This document shows, piece after piece, positions 26,100-34,532 of a stretch of 64,000 nt of DNA (the first letter of the stretch is position 1; every line of letters starts with the position of its first letter). The stretch lies in assembly GCA_022794255.1 (NCBI GenBank), contig JAAWEL010000023.1:91210-155209 (forward strand). Direction: 5' to 3'. Made by a program: the position numbers and the translations under genes. The notes beneath the pieces were generated by a model. It was given only the letters and a program-made list of their open reading frames with translations, made no database searches and had not been told where the DNA came from. Source of the stretch: Lachnospiraceae bacterium (GTDB lineage Bacteria > Bacillota > Clostridia > Lachnospirales > Lachnospiraceae).

Positions 26100-26522
26100 A
26101 TGACGTGTGAGGAGATCATGAAATACAGAAATGAGAATAATCATTTTGCAGTACTTCTGGGGATTCGCACCCTTAAGATGAATCCAGGATATGCCATGGG
26201 CGAGATGGAGTTGACGAAACAACACATAAATGCAGTGGGCTCGGTTCATGGCGGATGTATTTTTGCACTGGCAGATACGATTGGCGGGGCAGCTGCTGCC
26301 TCCCATGGAACCCAAATCACAACGATATCCGGAGACTTTCATTACCTTTCAGCTGCTATGGAAGGATGTAAGAGGCTGATTGCAGTTGCCAGGGAAATCA
26401 AATACGGGAAACGGATCCTGGTATATGATGTAGAGGTGACGGATGAGACAGGCAGGGGGATCGCCAAAGGGGTGTTCTCTTACTATAATCTGGGAAAGCC
26501 CTGGAAAGAAGAGCTCAGCTGA
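26100..26522 (+). CDS. PaaI-like hotdog-fold thioesterase
   Basis: A 140-aa single-hotdog protein. The PaaI/4HBT-type motif VGSVHGGCIFALADTIGG is present, with the acid residue on the long central helix, followed by the usual beta-strands. It should hydrolyse an acyl- or aryl-CoA, either to free CoA from a dead-end thioester or to release the pathway product. GGAGG and AAGGAAG precede the ATG. It is the last gene of the right operon, 57 bp after the hydratase small subunit, and a sigma-A promoter for pgi starts 25 bp later. Confidence 0.87.
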   Translation: MTCEEIMKYRNENNHFAVLLGIRTLKMNPGYAMGEMELTKQHINAVGSVHGGCIFALADTIGGAAAASHGTQITTISGDFHYLSAAMEGCKRLIAVAREIKYGKRILVYDVEVTDETGRGIAKGVFSYYNLGKPWKEELS

Positions 26523-26546
26523 TATGAGCACGCACCCATTTTTCCC

Positions 26547-26575
26547 TTGAATAAAACTAGGATTAATAGTATAAT
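26547..26575 (+). promoter_or_regulatory. sigma-A promoter of pgi
   Basis: TTGAAT (26547-26552), a 17-bp spacer and a perfect TATAAT (26570-26575), 39 bp before the pgi start. It marks the end of the sigma-54 island. Confidence 0.88.
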
Positions 26576-26614
26576 TATTCCGAATGTTATAATAATATCA
26601 AGGAGGACGAGATT

Positions 26615-28195
26615 ATGATCAACTGGAACAATATGGATACCCTTGCTTCCTATCAGGAGCTTTTAAAGGCAAAGCAGGTGGATCTGGTTCAGGTGATGGC
26701 CGGGGAAAGCGGGGCAGAGCGTGTGAAAAGCTACAGTGTTCCCATGGCTGAGGGACTGGTCTATAATTATGCTGCCAAACCGGTGGATGACGCGGTGCTT
26801 GCGGTGCTTGCTGAGCTGGCCAAGGAGGCCCAGCTGGCTGAGAAGTTTGAGGCTCTGTATAACGGCGAGGTGATTAACACCGGCGAGAAGCGTCTTGTGC
26901 TCCATCATATGACCCGCGGCCAGCTGGGGGAGGCTGTTGTGGCAGACGGGGTCGACAAGCGTGAGTTTTATACGGGAGTGCAGCAAAAGATCGCTGAGTT
27001 TGCGGGAAGAGTACATAACGGGGAGATTACCAATGGAGCCGGAGAGAAGTTTACCACCGTGGTTCAGATCGGTATTGGCGGCAGCGATTTAGGTCCCCGG
27101 GCTATCTATCTGGCTCTGGAAAATTGGGCGAAAAAGCAGGGAACCTTTAAGATGGAAGCAAAGTTCATCAGCAATGTGGATCCGGATGACGCTGCGGCAG
27201 TTTTAAATTCCATTGATGTGGCCCACTCCCTTTTCATTCTGGTATCAAAGTCCGGGACCACCCTTGAGACTCTGACCAATGAATCTTTTGTTAAGGACGC
27301 ACTGAAAAAGGCTGGGCTGGATGCCTCTAAGCATATGGTGGCTGTCACCAGCGAGACCTCTCCTCTGGCTAAGAGTGATGACTATCTGGCAGCATTTTTT
27401 ATGGATGATTATATCGGCGGCCGTTATTCCTCCAGCTCCGCAGTGGGAGGGGCCGTGTTGTCTTTGGCTTTTGGACCGGAGGTGTTTGCACAGTTCTTGG
27501 AGGGCGCGGCTCAGGAGGATGAGCTGGCTAAAAATGCAGACTTGTTTAAGAACCCTGCCATGTTAGATGCCCTGATCGGCGTTTATGAAAGAAATGTGCT
27601 GGGGTATCTGTGTACGGCAGTTCTTCCCTACTCCCAGGCCTTAAACCGTTTCCCGGCCCATTTACAACAGCTGGATATGGAGTCCAATGGCAAGAGTGTG
27701 AACCGTTTTGGCGAGCCGGTGAATTATCAGACGGGTCCGGTGATCTTTGGTGAGCCCGGAACCAATGGACAACACTCCTTCTATCAGCTGCTTCATCAGG
27801 GAACCTCCATTGTTCCGCTGCAGTTTATCGGATTTAAGAACAGCCAGATCGGCACAGATGTGGTGATTCAGGACAGTACCAGCCAGCAGAAGCTGTGTGC
27901 CAATGTGGCGGCTCAGATCGTGGCTTTTGCATGTGGGAAGTCAGATGAGAACCGCAACAAGAACTTTGAAGGAGGCCGTCCTTCCAGCATCATCATCGGT
28001 GATCAGTTAAATCCAGGAACCTTAGGAGCGCTGCTGTCTCATTTTGAGAACAAGGTTATGTTCCAGGGCTTTGTGTGGAATGTGAACAGCTTTGACCAGG
28101 AGGGAGTACAGCTTGGCAAGGTACTGGCCAAGAAGGTGCTGGCTCATGAGACAGAAGGGGCTTTGAAGATATTTAGTGATCTGCTCAATATTTAA
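26615..28195 (+). CDS. pgi: glucose-6-phosphate isomerase
   Basis: Interconverts glucose 6-phosphate and fructose 6-phosphate in glycolysis. The SIS-domain sugar-phosphate motifs VQIGIGGSDLGPRA and VSKSGTTLETLTNESF are visible, together with the later catalytic region GEPGTNGQHSFYQLLHQGT, where the histidine-containing segment is typical. At 526 aa it is longer than the roughly 450-aa form in Bacilli and belongs to the longer form. The start has AAGGAGG at good spacing. It has its own promoter and terminator, so it is monocistronic. Confidence 0.97.
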   Translation: MINWNNMDTLASYQELLKAKQVDLVQVMAGESGAERVKSYSVPMAEGLVYNYAAKPVDDAVLAVLAELAKEAQLAEKFEALYNGEVINTGEKRLVLHHMTRGQLGEAVVADGVDKREFYTGVQQKIAEFAGRVHNGEITNGAGEKFTTVVQIGIGGSDLGPRAIYLALENWAKKQGTFKMEAKFISNVDPDDAAAVLNSIDVAHSLFILVSKSGTTLETLTNESFVKDALKKAGLDASKHMVAVTSETSPLAKSDDYLAAFFMDDYIGGRYSSSSAVGGAVLSLAFGPEVFAQFLEGAAQEDELAKNADLFKNPAMLDALIGVYERNVLGYLCTAVLPYSQALNRFPAHLQQLDMESNGKSVNRFGEPVNYQTGPVIFGEPGTNGQHSFYQLLHQGTSIVPLQFIGFKNSQIGTDVVIQDSTSQQKLCANVAAQIVAFACGKSDENRNKNFEGGRPSSIIIGDQLNPGTLGALLSHFENKVMFQGFVWNVNSFDQEGVQLGKVLAKKVLAHETEGALKIFSDLLNI

Positions 28196-28215
28196 AGTAA
28201 ATAGGAAGAATCAGA

Positions 28216-28259
28216 CGGGCTGCACGCTCTTTTCCGGAGTGGTGCGGCCTGCTTTTGTT
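28216..28259 (+). terminator. terminator after pgi
   Basis: GGGCTGCAC (28217-28225) pairs with GTGCGGCCT (28242-28250), with two wobble pairs, and is followed by GCTTTTGTTTT. It begins 20 bp after the pgi stop. Confidence 0.8.
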
Positions 28260-28322
28260 TTATTTAATGATGTAAAGAATTGGTGCTTTGGCAGCCGGAG
28301 CGGCCTTTGTCATTACAGAATA

Positions 28323-28351
28323 TGGACAAGACAAACAGGGTGTGCTATAAT
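28323..28351 (+). promoter_or_regulatory. sigma-A promoter of the first MATE gene
   Basis: TGGACA (28323-28328), a 17-bp spacer and TATAAT (28346-28351). It would start a transcript about 270 nt before the MATE start codon, leaving a long leader. Confidence 0.75.
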
Positions 28352-28357
28352 TTTTGT

Positions 28358-28550
28358 GATAAGTCGGATATGAGTCACAGATATCTCCGATACCACTAAA
28401 GCAGCCGGACAGGCCCTTATGGCATTTCTTAACAAATGAAAGAACGCCATTGATCCTTCCATGAAAAAATTCAGAAGGTTAAAACCAGGTTTGCCAAAGA
28501 GACAGCAGAGCCAGGCGGGAAAGTCCTAAAGTAGCTTTCCCGCTTTTTTT
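28358..28550 (+). promoter_or_regulatory. structured leader with terminator before the first MATE gene
   Basis: The predicted 5' leader holds several hairpins: TCGGA (28363) with TCCGA (28385), then an ATGGC/GCCAT stem around 28421-28454 with an inner TTCTT/AAGAA, a CCTTC/GAAGG hairpin, and last a perfect terminator, GCGGGAAAG (28515-28523) with CTTTCCCGC (28535-28543) followed by seven Ts. A terminator between promoter and gene implies conditional readthrough. It matches no riboswitch class I can recognise. The rest of the 28196-28625 gap holds no gene. Confidence 0.55.
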
Positions 28551-28625
28551 GTTTCCGCGAGCAATATGGTTTGGATAAGCTTTTTCCAAAGGTATGCTCT
28601 GGAAATAAGGAAAGGAAAGACAGAG

Positions 28626-29969
28626 ATGGCAGCAGCGGATATGACAAAAGGCAATATTTTCAGGCATCTGATCCAATATTCTGTGCCTTTGGTGCTGGGA
28701 AATATGTTTCAGCTTACTTACCATGCAGTGGATTCCATGATAGCCGGCAGGTTTATCGGAAAGGAAGCGCTGGCTGCTGAGGGAATGGCGGGCCCGGTCA
28801 TGAATCTGGTGATTCTGGGGATCTCCGGCATTTGTATGGGGGCGGGGGTGTTGATGAGCAGCTTTTATGGGGCAAGGGAATATCATAAGCTGAAACGGGA
28901 AATGTCCACAGCCATATTGTTTGGCCTGTATTTTTCTTTGGCAGTGGTGATTCTGGGCATAATGGCAACTCCGGCGCTTCTGAGGATTTTATGTGTGCCG
29001 GGAGAACTGATGGGGATGACTTCTTTGTATTTGCGGATTATCTTTCTGGGAGCGCCATTTACCTATTTTTATAATGCCCTGGCATCAGCATTAAAAAGTG
29101 TGGGGGATTCTAAGACATCTTTGAAATTTCTTATGTTTTCATCTCTGCTAAACGGGGTATTGGATCTGATTTTTATTGGGCTTTTGGGCTTTGGGATTGT
29201 CTGTTCTGCAGTGACGACTGTTGTGGCGGAGGCTGTGTCTGCCGGGCTTTCTGTCTGGTATGTCTATCGCTATGTTCCCATGCTGAGGCTGGGATGGGGG
29301 GAATGGAAGCTGGATAGGGAGCTTTTGAGAGTTACCCTGCAGTACGGTTCAGTCACTGCTTTGCAGCAGTCCTGCCAGCCGGTGGGGAAGCTGTGTATCC
29401 AGGGAGCGGTCAATGCGCTGGGGGTGGATGTGATTGCTGCTTTTCATGCAGTCAACCGGATCGATGATTTTGCATGTATGCCGGAGCAGAGTATTTCTCA
29501 TGGAATTACCACTTTTGTGGCACAGAACCGGGGAGCCGTGCAGAAGGAACGTATGCACAGAGGCTTTTGGCAGGGATTGATTCTGGAATTTGGATATTGG
29601 GCAGGGATATGCAGCCTGGTATTGCTGCTGAGAGAGATGGTTGTGGGGCTGTTTGTGCCCGGGGAGGGATCGGCAGAAATTGTGGCAGAGGGAAGCCGCT
29701 ATCTGGGGCTGATGGGGCTGTTTTATATTTTTCCCGCATTTACCAACGGATTTCAGGGGTTTTACCGGGGAATGGGCATGATGAAAATGACTTTACTTGG
29801 GACCTTTATCCAGACCAGTCTGCGTGTGATGTTTTCCTGGATTTTTGCGCCCTGGTGGGGGATCAGGGGAGTGGCTGTGGCCTGTGCAGCCGGATGGAGT
29901 GTTATGCTTTTGGTGGAGGTTACATATTATTTTCATATAGCTTCTGATCGGTTGAAAAAATTACGATAA
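28626..29969 (+). CDS. MATE family efflux transporter (first copy)
   Basis: A 447-aa multidrug and toxic compound extrusion protein with about 12 transmembrane helices in two homologous halves. The MATE opening NIFRHLIQYSVPLVLGNMFQLTYHAVDSMIAG is split here for length but is visible from residue 8 onward, and GVGDSKTS-like GDSKTSLKF marks the loop before helix 5. It exports organic cations or other compounds by sodium or proton antiport. I start at ATG 28626 with AAGGAAAG upstream; the longer frame from 28566 adds a polar segment. Expression is probably controlled by the leader's terminator. Confidence 0.92.
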   Translation: MAAADMTKGNIFRHLIQYSVPLVLGNMFQLTYHAVDSMIAGRFIGKEALAAEGMAGPVMNLVILGISGICMGAGVLMSSFYGAREYHKLKREMSTAILFGLYFSLAVVILGIMATPALLRILCVPGELMGMTSLYLRIIFLGAPFTYFYNALASALKSVGDSKTSLKFLMFSSLLNGVLDLIFIGLLGFGIVCSAVTTVVAEAVSAGLSVWYVYRYVPMLRLGWGEWKLDRELLRVTLQYGSVTALQQSCQPVGKLCIQGAVNALGVDVIAAFHAVNRIDDFACMPEQSISHGITTFVAQNRGAVQKERMHRGFWQGLILEFGYWAGICSLVLLLREMVVGLFVPGEGSAEIVAEGSRYLGLMGLFYIFPAFTNGFQGFYRGMGMMKMTLLGTFIQTSLRVMFSWIFAPWWGIRGVAVACAAGWSVMLLVEVTYYFHIASDRLKKLR

Positions 29970-29989
29970 AATGGTAAAATGAGGAGAGT

Positions 29990-31228
29990 GTGAAATACAA
30001 TCAGAACAGAAACCGGCGATCTATGGACAAGAGGGGAGCGTGTGCAGCCGTGGATAAAAAGATGTTTATCAGTAATACCAGACAGAAGAAAACACGGTAC
30101 AAGGAGCTTGTTTTTACTATACGGATTGCCATATTCTGTGCATGTGCCGGAGGATTGATTGGATGTACAGAAAACACGGACAATACAGATAATGGGAGCC
30201 CTGTCGCCAGGGAAATGCCATCTGACGGGCCGGAGGCTGCGGTGGATGAGCTTTTGTCTGCAAATGGCAAAAACATAGTGAACTTTGACCGCAGGCTGGA
30301 TGAATACCAGCCTCTGAAAGAGGAATATAATTTTTATTTTACCTACAAGATGGTTCATCCCTGGTGGGATGCGGTGGCTCTTGGAATTGAGGATGCGGCA
30401 AAAGCATATGAAGAGAGAGGGATAATCATTAATTATGAATATCTGGCTCCGGATGAAGTCTCAGCCCAGGATCAAATTCGGCGAATGTCAGAGGCCTCTC
30501 TTCGGGAATTTGACGTTATTGGGGTGGATGTGGCGGATGCAGTTACAGTCACTCCGGCAATCAATGAACTGATTGAAAGAGGGCAGAAGATCATGACCTT
30601 TTCCAGCTCAGATGCGGACAAGGAAGACGGCTGTTGCCGGATTGCCTATGTGGGGAACACCCATAATTATGAGGATGGGGCCGAGCTTACGGAGGCTCTC
30701 TGCAAAAAGCTGGGATATCAAGGAAAGGTGGCTGTCCTGGTGGGAATCGAGGGCGCACCCTGTCATGAGGAGCGGGCTTTGGGAGTACAGGATGTGATTG
30801 CCAAGTATCCGGATATGGAGATCGTGGAGATTGCCTATGACGAGGATCTGGTGGAGAATGCTTTTGAACTGACCAGAGAATTTTTGAAGCGGCAGAAGGA
30901 GCTGGCAGGGATTGTCTGCTGCAATATGAGTAACCCGGTGGGTGCAGCCCGGGCAGTGGTGGAAGCCGGGCGGGAAGACGAGATTGTGATTGTGGGAATG
31001 GATCATGATCAGGAGGCCCTTCGATATCTCAGGGAGGGAATCATCTATGCACTGGGGATTCAGGATTGCTATTCCATTGGCTATGATACGATACAGGTGG
31101 CGGTGAAAATTGCAGACGGGCTTTTACCGGGAGAGGCATATCCCGAAAAGACAGAGGAGATAACCACGATCATTTATCAGGACAGCGCTGCAGCGGTTCT
31201 TCAGACCCTATATGGTGTGGTTGATTAA
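29990..31228 (+). CDS. solute-binding lipoprotein (periplasmic sugar-binding type)
   Basis: A type-I periplasmic-binding-protein fold related to ribose/LacI-type sugar-binding proteins, with the lipoprotein cysteine at residue 59 of the longest frame (GGLIGC). The N-terminal part before the hydrophobic segment is unusually long, so the true start may be an internal codon such as ATG 30062. The GTG at 29990 has GGAGAG close by. Motifs such as GVDVADAVTVTPAINELIERG and EIVIVGMDHDQEALRYLREG are typical. No ABC permease or ATPase follows; the next gene is a hybrid histidine kinase whose start is 20 bp after the stop. It probably serves as an extracellular sensor for that kinase. Confidence 0.82.
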   Translation: MKYNQNRNRRSMDKRGACAAVDKKMFISNTRQKKTRYKELVFTIRIAIFCACAGGLIGCTENTDNTDNGSPVAREMPSDGPEAAVDELLSANGKNIVNFDRRLDEYQPLKEEYNFYFTYKMVHPWWDAVALGIEDAAKAYEERGIIINYEYLAPDEVSAQDQIRRMSEASLREFDVIGVDVADAVTVTPAINELIERGQKIMTFSSSDADKEDGCCRIAYVGNTHNYEDGAELTEALCKKLGYQGKVAVLVGIEGAPCHEERALGVQDVIAKYPDMEIVEIAYDEDLVENAFELTREFLKRQKELAGIVCCNMSNPVGAARAVVEAGREDEIVIVGMDHDQEALRYLREGIIYALGIQDCYSIGYDTIQVAVKIADGLLPGEAYPEKTEEITTIIYQDSAAAVLQTLYGVVD

Positions 31229-31247
31229 AAATGACAGGAGCAGGAAA

Positions 31248-34200
31248 ATGGGTGAGTCACAGAAACAAGGAACAGAGATGCAGCAGAGGAGGCAAACGAT
31301 TGCATTTGCCCTGTTAGGAGGGGTAATCATTGCAGTGATTCTTCTCATTACCACCATTTGGGGATCAGGAAAGGCAAGAAACAGCACCAGACAGGCAGTA
31401 AACCGGGTCAGTGAATTTTATCTGGAGGAGCTGGCCGGGCGGAGAGCCCAGGTGGTTTCTGAGGAACTGAAAGGGCATATTACAAATATGAAGAATGCGC
31501 TGAGCATTATAGAGCCTTCTGACCTGGAATCCCAGGAGAGCCTGCGCAGATTTCTGGGAAAAATCAAAAAGCTTTACGGCGTGGACAAATTTGCCCTGGT
31601 AGATGAGGACGGGATTGTCTATACCCAGCACAGTACATCTTCCGGTTTAAGCCGGTATGGCTTCCTTTCAGAAGAACTGAAAGAGCCGATGATCCATACC
31701 CTCAATCTCTACGGAGCAAAGAAGCAGGTGATACTGGCAATTCCGGTGGAGGATCTTGCTTTCCAGGGAGTTGAGATAAAAATCTGTCTGATTCAGATCA
31801 ATATCAACGAGATGCTCAGCTCTCTGACATTGCAGACCAGCAGCAATGAGACTTATTGTAATCTGTATTACCGCAACGGAGAAAGCCTGACCAATGACAG
31901 CTTTGGCTATCTCACAGCAGGGAGAAACCTTCTTTTGGCGCTGCAGGAGGCCAAGATGAAGGAAGGATCCAGCTATGAAAAGCTGCAGGAGGATTTTAAC
32001 AATGGCAGATCAGGCCAGGTATCCTTTACTTATTACGGGGCAGCGGAGGATCTGTGCTATATCCCGGTGGAGGGAACCGACTGGTTTCTGACGATACTGA
32101 TCCGGAATAATGTGATCAGTGAACAGATCAGTTCCATCAGCTCTGGTATGATGAAGCGCAGCATTATCCAGATCGGGATCATGGTGTTTGTAATGCTGGT
32201 GGTGTTTACCCTGCTGATTTATCAGTCCAGAAAGAATGCCAGCTTTCTTTTGGAGCAGGAGAAGGCGGATGGCAAACGGATCCGGGACGCCTATGCCCAG
32301 GTGGGGAGAGAGCGGGTCGCCATGGACAACATTCACAGAGCCATGGGCTCTGGTCTTTGGAGCATGGAGTTTAATACCCAGGCAAAGATCGTATCTTGTA
32401 CCTGGTCAGAGGTTTTTCGGAAAATGATAGGCTACGAGCGGGAGGAGGAGTTTCCCAACCGGATAGAATCCTGGTCAGATCTGCTTCATGAGGAGGATAA
32501 GGAACGGATACTGAAGGAATACTGGGATACGGTAATGGACTATACCAATGAGAAAACCTTTGATGTGGAGTACCGCCTTCGCACCAGGCAGGATGGGTGG
32601 AGATGGTTCCATGCGGCAGGCTGTCTCTCCAGGCGGGAGGATGGTTCGCCTATTACTTTTGTGGGGCTTTTTGTGGATATCAATGATGAGAAACAGATGG
32701 AGGAAAAGCTTTTAAGACAGCAGATTGACCTTCAGGACGCCCTGGCTGCTGCTCAGCACGCCAACCGGGCCAAGACCACTTTCCTTAATAATATGTCCCA
32801 TGATATCCGGACTCCTATGAATGCAATCATTGGTTTCACTTCTCTGGCTGCAACCCATATTGACAATAAAGAGCAGGTGCAGGATTATTTATCCAAGATC
32901 ACCACCTCCAGCAACCATCTTTTGAGCCTGATCAATGATGTGCTGGATATGAGCCGCATTGAAAGCGGAAAGGTAAAGATCGAGGAAAAGGAGACCTATC
33001 TTCCCGAGATCATGCATGATTTAAAGACTATTGTACAGGCAGACATCACCTCCCGGCAGTTGGAATTTTATATCGACACGGCGGATGTGGTGAACGAACA
33101 TATTTTATGCGACAAGCTGAGGTTGAACCAGGTGCTTTTGAATCTTCTGAGCAATGCCATGAAGTTTACCAAGCCCGGGGGCATGGTCAGTGTCCGGATT
33201 CTGCAAAAGGGGAATGTGCCGGAGGGCTTTGCTGCTTATGAATTTCAGGTGAAGGATACGGGAGTGGGTATGAGCCAGGAATTTTTAGAGCATGTATTTG
33301 AACCCTTTGAGCGGGAAAAGACCAGCACCATCAGCGGGATCCAGGGAACCGGTCTGGGAATGGCCATTACCAAGAACATTGTGGATATGATGGGTGGTTC
33401 CATCACGGTTACCAGCGAGGAGGGAAAGGGAAGTACCTTTACTGTGGATTTGCAGTTTAAGATCTGCTCCGGCCCGGTAAGGCAGGATGAGATTCCAGAG
33501 TTAAAGGGGCTTCGGGCCCTGGTGGCAGATGATGATTTCAACACCTGCTCCAGTGTCACTAAGATGCTTTCCACCATTGGCATGAGACCGGACTGGACCA
33601 CCTCCGGCAAGGAAGCTGTGCTCAGGACTCAGCTTGCCAGAGAGCAGAATGATGGCTATGCTGCCTACATCATTGACTGGCTGATGCCGGATATGAACGG
33701 GATTGAGGTGGTAAGGCGTATCCGCAGTATGATCGGAGATGAAACGCCTATTATCATACTGACTGCCTATGACTGGTCTGACATCGAGGAGGAGGCCAGG
33801 AAGGCGGGGGTTACTGCCTTCTGCTCCAAGCCTATCTTTTTGTCTGAGCTGAGAGAGATTTTAGAGTCTCCGTTTATGGTTGAAACCATGGATACAGGTG
33901 CTTTAGAGCCCATATCTTTTAATGGAAAGAGGCTTCTTCTTGTGGAGGATAATGAGCTGAATCAGGAGATTGCAGTGGAAATCCTGCAGGAAGCCGGATT
34001 TATTATGGATGTGGCGGATGATGGGGAGGTGGCAGTGGAGAAGATCCGGAAGTCCGAGCCTTTACAGTATGATCTGGTTTTGATGGATATCCAGATGCCG
34101 ATTCTTAATGGATATGAAGCCACAAAGCAGATCCGGGCTCTGAACCGGCCTGGAATCTCGGACATTCCTATCATCGCCATGACGGCCAATGCCTTTGATG

Positions 34201-34307
34201 AGGACAAACAGGCGGCCCTTGAGGCAGGGATGAACGGCCATATTGCAAAGCCCATTGATATACCAAAGCTGATGAAGCTTTTGTCGGAGATATTAAAACA
34301 GAATTAA
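31248..34307 (+). CDS. hybrid sensor histidine kinase with two receiver domains
   Basis: A 1019-aa membrane sensor. Order: transmembrane helix near the N-terminus, extracellular Cache-like region (about 45-300), second transmembrane helix (FVMLVVFTLLIY), PAS/PAC (about 365-490), HisKA with phospho-acceptor H518 (NMSHDIRTPMNAIIGFT), HATPase (GTGLGMAITKNIV), then two receivers with phospho-acceptor D810 (IIDWLMPDMNG) and D947 (LMDIQMPILNG). There is no output domain and no Hpt domain. The start ATG 31248 has AGGAG 7 nt upstream; an in-frame codon at 31212 lies inside the preceding gene. Pairing with the solute-binding lipoprotein suggests signalling through it. Confidence 0.92.
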   Translation: MGESQKQGTEMQQRRQTIAFALLGGVIIAVILLITTIWGSGKARNSTRQAVNRVSEFYLEELAGRRAQVVSEELKGHITNMKNALSIIEPSDLESQESLRRFLGKIKKLYGVDKFALVDEDGIVYTQHSTSSGLSRYGFLSEELKEPMIHTLNLYGAKKQVILAIPVEDLAFQGVEIKICLIQININEMLSSLTLQTSSNETYCNLYYRNGESLTNDSFGYLTAGRNLLLALQEAKMKEGSSYEKLQEDFNNGRSGQVSFTYYGAAEDLCYIPVEGTDWFLTILIRNNVISEQISSISSGMMKRSIIQIGIMVFVMLVVFTLLIYQSRKNASFLLEQEKADGKRIRDAYAQVGRERVAMDNIHRAMGSGLWSMEFNTQAKIVSCTWSEVFRKMIGYEREEEFPNRIESWSDLLHEEDKERILKEYWDTVMDYTNEKTFDVEYRLRTRQDGWRWFHAAGCLSRREDGSPITFVGLFVDINDEKQMEEKLLRQQIDLQDALAAAQHANRAKTTFLNNMSHDIRTPMNAIIGFTSLAATHIDNKEQVQDYLSKITTSSNHLLSLINDVLDMSRIESGKVKIEEKETYLPEIMHDLKTIVQADITSRQLEFYIDTADVVNEHILCDKLRLNQVLLNLLSNAMKFTKPGGMVSVRILQKGNVPEGFAAYEFQVKDTGVGMSQEFLEHVFEPFEREKTSTISGIQGTGLGMAITKNIVDMMGGSITVTSEEGKGSTFTVDLQFKICSGPVRQDEIPELKGLRALVADDDFNTCSSVTKMLSTIGMRPDWTTSGKEAVLRTQLAREQNDGYAAYIIDWLMPDMNGIEVVRRIRSMIGDETPIIILTAYDWSDIEEEARKAGVTAFCSKPIFLSELREILESPFMVETMDTGALEPISFNGKRLLLVEDNELNQEIAVEILQEAGFIMDVADDGEVAVEKIRKSEPLQYDLVLMDIQMPILNGYEATKQIRALNRPGISDIPIIAMTANAFDEDKQAALEAGMNGHIAKPIDIPKLMKLLSEILKQN

Positions 34308-34312
34308 AAAGC

Positions 34313-34341
34313 TTGACAAAAGAGGGGCGATTCTGTATAAT
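34313..34341 (+). promoter_or_regulatory. sigma-A promoter of the second MATE gene
   Basis: A perfect TTGACA (34313-34318), a 17-bp spacer and a perfect TATAAT (34336-34341), starting 6 bp after the kinase gene's stop. Confidence 0.93.
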
Positions 34342-34347
34342 GTGTTC

Positions 34348-34437
34348 TTGCTTGCGCGGAGGGCAATTCATTCTGAGAAATGATGAGCTGGATAAGGCAA
34401 CAGGCTGAGATGCCTGTGGATCTTGTCCGGCTTTTTT
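34348..34437 (+). promoter_or_regulatory. short structured leader with terminator before the second MATE gene
   Basis: A roughly 90-nt leader holds a TTGC/GCAA hairpin, a CATT/AATG hairpin, and a terminator: GCTGGATAAG (34387-34396) with CTTGTCCGGC (34422-34431), wobble pairs included, an inner CAGGC/GCCTG hairpin, and six Ts. A terminator directly after a perfect promoter and before a MATE gene fits a transcriptional switch. The guanidine-IV (mepA) riboswitch class sits before MATE genes in Clostridia, but I cannot confirm its conserved bases here. Confidence 0.55.
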
Positions 34438-34532
34438 GTTTTAAGGTTTGAAAGGCTGTGAAAAAATTTTTGCTGAATTTTTCACAGATCAGGAGATTTT
34501 CTGGGACATATGAAAGCGAGGAGGGAGAAAGG

